From Polysphondylium violaceum (Eukaryota; Evosea; Eumycetozoa; Dictyosteliales; Dictyosteliaceae), in contig AJWJ01000134.1 in the NCBI GenBank assembly GCA_000277445.1, forward strand, positions 1-47,702: a DNA stretch of 47,702 nucleotides, read 5' to 3'. This document shows positions 45,401 to 47,702 of this stretch, one piece after another. Within the stretch, counting starts at the first letter, position 1; every line of letters starts with the position of its first letter. The position numbers and the translations under genes are program-made. The notes beneath the pieces are model-generated. The model made no database searches, was not told the DNA's origin, and was given only the letters and a program-made list of their open reading frames with translations.

Positions 45401-46964
45401 AATACTAGGTGACTTTGGTAAAACTTGTGGTAAAGCCTGTTGTTGTTGCTGTTGTGATACTGAAATAGTTGATTTACTACTACCGCTGCTACTTCTATTA
45501 TTACCACCGCTGCTGCTATTACGAGCACTAAAACTACTATTATTACAACTTGTAGAATTACTTGATCCAAGTCCACTACTGCTTACAAAGGCTGATCTTG
45601 ATTGTTGTGACGATGAATAATTAAAACTATTTCTAGACTGTTCTACTTTTTTCACTGGTGACAAGAATTTATTATTGTGATTCTCTAATAATATGGAATG
45701 AATAAATAAAATAATAGTACAACAAATATATATTAGATAAGTTTAATAATCAACAAATATATATAAAGATAAATATAAAGAGAAGAGAAGAGAAGAGAAT
45801 AATAAATAATAACGAATGTGATAAATAGCTAAAAATAAATTATGAATAAATAACAATAACGACGCGGTAGCGTAACAATAATATTATATTATTATATTAT
45901 TAAATTATTGTGGAGAATGATTGTTGTAGTAGTAGTAGTACAAATAATAAATAAATAAAATTGTGTAGTGGATATAACAAAGATTTATCAAATCACCACA
46001 ACCACAATACACACAAATTAATTAATGGAATAAAAACAAACACACTCTGCTGTCTCCACAAATATATTTAACTAAACAACACACAATAGTATAGATAAGA
46101 TAATAGTACACGGTGTGTTGTGTTGTATATAATAGGTAATTATAGACTAGTAATACTAATACACAAACACACACTCACACAAGTAAATATAAATAACGTG
46201 GATAAAAATAGTGGGGCAACAAAAACAAGACAACAATAACTTTATGTGTGTTGGATCAATAGGCACAAAAGAAAAAAAAAAAAAAAAAAGGAAAAAATAA
46301 CGCAAAAACAGTAACTGTGGTGTTTGCATAAAAAATTGTTTTTTTTTTTTTTCTTTCTCTTTTTTTGATAGTGGGGGACAAAGTGGTTTTTTTATAAAAA
46401 ATTTGGTGTGATTTTTTTTCAAATATTGATTATTGTAAAAGAAATCTAGTTTGCTGATGTGTCTGATCTCTGTGTGTATGAGTGTGTGCTTATCACTGTC
46501 ACATGAATGAATGATATCATTTGCAATAGGATGTGAGGTTAGGTGAGTGGGGGGTGGGTGTAAAATAAATTAAAAAATGGGCAGCATTGCTTTTGATGAT
46601 GTGTGTGATCAATAATTTCACGATTGAGATCCGATTAGATTTTAAAAAAATAATAAAAAATGGTGGCAAAAAAGATTGATTTAAATTAAATATAGTTTTT
46701 TAAATCCTCTTTTTCTATATCTCTGAAATGGTAATAATGTTGTTTACTCTAAATCACTTACTTATTTGTTCGTTACTAATTCCTCCGGGTGCTGATTTAC
46801 GATGAGTGGTTGTTGTGTTTCGAGCAAGAAAATTTTCAAATTTTTGTCTCAAAGATGAAACATTATTACTGTTGGCAGCTATTGAGTTTGAGTTTATAAA
46901 TAGGTTAATATTTGGAATGTGTCCAAATAACGAGTAAAATAAAAAATCTCTTACATTTATCCAT
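42477..46964 (-). CDS. PAK-family Ser/Thr kinase with CRIB domain
   Basis: Four exons: 46964..46955 (10 nt), 46878..46762, 45684..42659 and 42590..42477, giving 1088 residues. The N-terminal half is Ser-rich, then a long Glu/Arg/Lys-rich coiled coil (about residues 170-430), then Ser/Pro low complexity. A CRIB/p21-binding motif lies near 705 (VGVPFNVKHDVHVNF). The kinase domain (about 800-1055) has INKIGEGGAGEVFEA, AIKKMKL (catalytic Lys), IHRDIKSDNIL, LADFGYAAQ and VGTPYWMAPELI. PAKs are activated by Rac/Cdc42 GTP and remodel actin and myosin. The first exon (ATG GAT AAA T) and 1077-bp intron are inferred: the join is in phase and an in-frame ATG does not begin exon 3. Confidence 0.9.
45685..46761 (-). 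other. 1077-bp intron or alternative promoter region of the PAK gene
   Basis: Donor GTAAGTG at 46761 and acceptor ATTAG at 45685. It contains many short repeats and A/T runs, a TAAT-rich palindromic stretch at about 45880-45910 and G-rich blocks near 46540-46560. No open frame of note. An alternative downstream start would leave this as 5' flank. Confidence 0.6.
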
Positions 46965-47702
46965 TAAAATACACCGTTTCTTTTGTTGATTCAATTCCAA
47001 TAATGAAATCAATACAAAGAACACATAAACAACAGCGGACTATCTCAGATTAAATGATTAATATATCGTAATAAATATACAATATGGCGATTGGTGAATT
47101 GAGTGATTGGTGGTTGATTGATGGTGAATGAGTGAATGAATAATACAATCAACAAAGTAAGGCGTGTTTATTAATAATACTGTTTGATGTGAGTGTGAGT
47201 TGGGGGGTGAACTATGGGGTGTGAGTTGAAACGCAATATTTTCGATATGCTTGAAAATAGTAACAACACGACTACGACGAATAAACGATACACGAAACAA
47301 ACGCAATGAGATATAGCCTGTATCCTGCTTCTATCTAGGATCTATTTTTACAATGATAAGAAAAAAAAAAAAAAAAATTTCAAATAAAAAAACTGTGTGA
47401 TTCAAAAGTTAGACAAACAAAACCGTAAGATTGCGCAAGGTATTTGTAAGACAAATAATATGTTGTCGTTGTTTATTAGTAACTCTTTATTCTAAAAAAA
47501 AGATGACACAATATTTATTATTACTATTACACTACTATACAACAAGAATTGACGCGCAAACACAAACAAACACCAAAAAAAACAAGAACTGATTAGCAGT
47601 AAGAGTCTTTCTATCAATTCATATATCTTTTTAACACAATCAAAAAAAAACAACTTTTTTTGTTGAAAAATCAAAAAAAATCAAAAAAAAAAAAAATCAA
47701 AA
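46965..47702. promoter_or_regulatory. 5' flank of the PAK kinase gene
   Basis: A/T-rich upstream DNA. Repeats of the gattggtgaa type occur at 47087-47135, with poly-A runs at 47360-47378 and near the right edge. The minus-strand frames are not gene-like. The window ends without reaching another recognisable gene. Confidence 0.4.

Noticed and set aside
1-47702. tRNA, rRNA, class I RNA, snRNA or CRISPR features
   Set aside because: I looked for tRNA box B motifs, the conserved 11-nt class I RNA motif and the upstream DUSE element and saw none.

Overview
The window is nuclear DNA from a social amoeba (dictyostelid). The evidence is A+T-rich spacers full of A/T homopolymers, short introns (about 55-120 bp) with GTAAGT or GTATGT donors, strong preference for A/T-ending codons, Asn/Gln/Ser/Thr runs in proteins, A-rich start contexts and TAA stops. 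I cannot name the species. Asn/Gln tracts are moderate and some exons are fairly G+C-rich, so it may not be Dictyostelium discoideum itself. I see no tRNA, rRNA, CRISPR array or intact transposon.

Layout, left to right. A Rab32-type GTPase (+) faces a ten-exon UBE3A-type HECT ubiquitin ligase (-). Then come an EF-hand/coiled-coil protein (-), Integrator subunit 10 (-) and a PH-PH-(CH-like)-LIM protein (-). A divergent G-box-rich spacer leads to an acidic Asn-rich protein (+). Next are casein kinase I (-), a seven-helix membrane protein (-) and a 1962-residue BIG/Sec7 Arf-GEF (-). SRP14 (+), the proteasome lid subunit Rpn12/PSMD8 (-) and a SpoU/TrmH RNA methyltransferase with a zinc ribbon (+) follow. 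After a 1.4 kb spacer lie a degenerate ankyrin-like protein (-), a cytosolic Hsp70 (-), a single-pass Frizzled-CRD-like surface protein (+), a DnaJ-chromodomain fusion (-) and a CRIB-containing PAK-family kinase (-) with a 10-nt first coding exon and a 1.1 kb intron.

The genes are mostly conserved housekeeping and signalling genes: vesicle traffic (Rab32, Sec7 GEF, SRP14), protein quality control (UBE3A, Rpn12, Hsp70, DnaJ fusion), cytoskeleton/signalling (PAK, PH-LIM, CK1) and snRNA processing (INTS10). No operon logic applies. Exon joins were worked out by hand from splice consensus, reading-frame continuity and family conservation, and every multi-exon model keeps phase.

The most interesting items are the DnaJ-chromodomain fusion, the Frizzled-like CRD on a single-pass protein, several unexplained coding-like islands in spacers (27.06-27.34 kb, 31.18-31.72 kb, 37.57-37.80 kb), a roughly 190 bp element with 38-39 bp terminal inverted repeats at 34.2 kb, and a possible alternative tail-anchor ending of the EF-hand protein.
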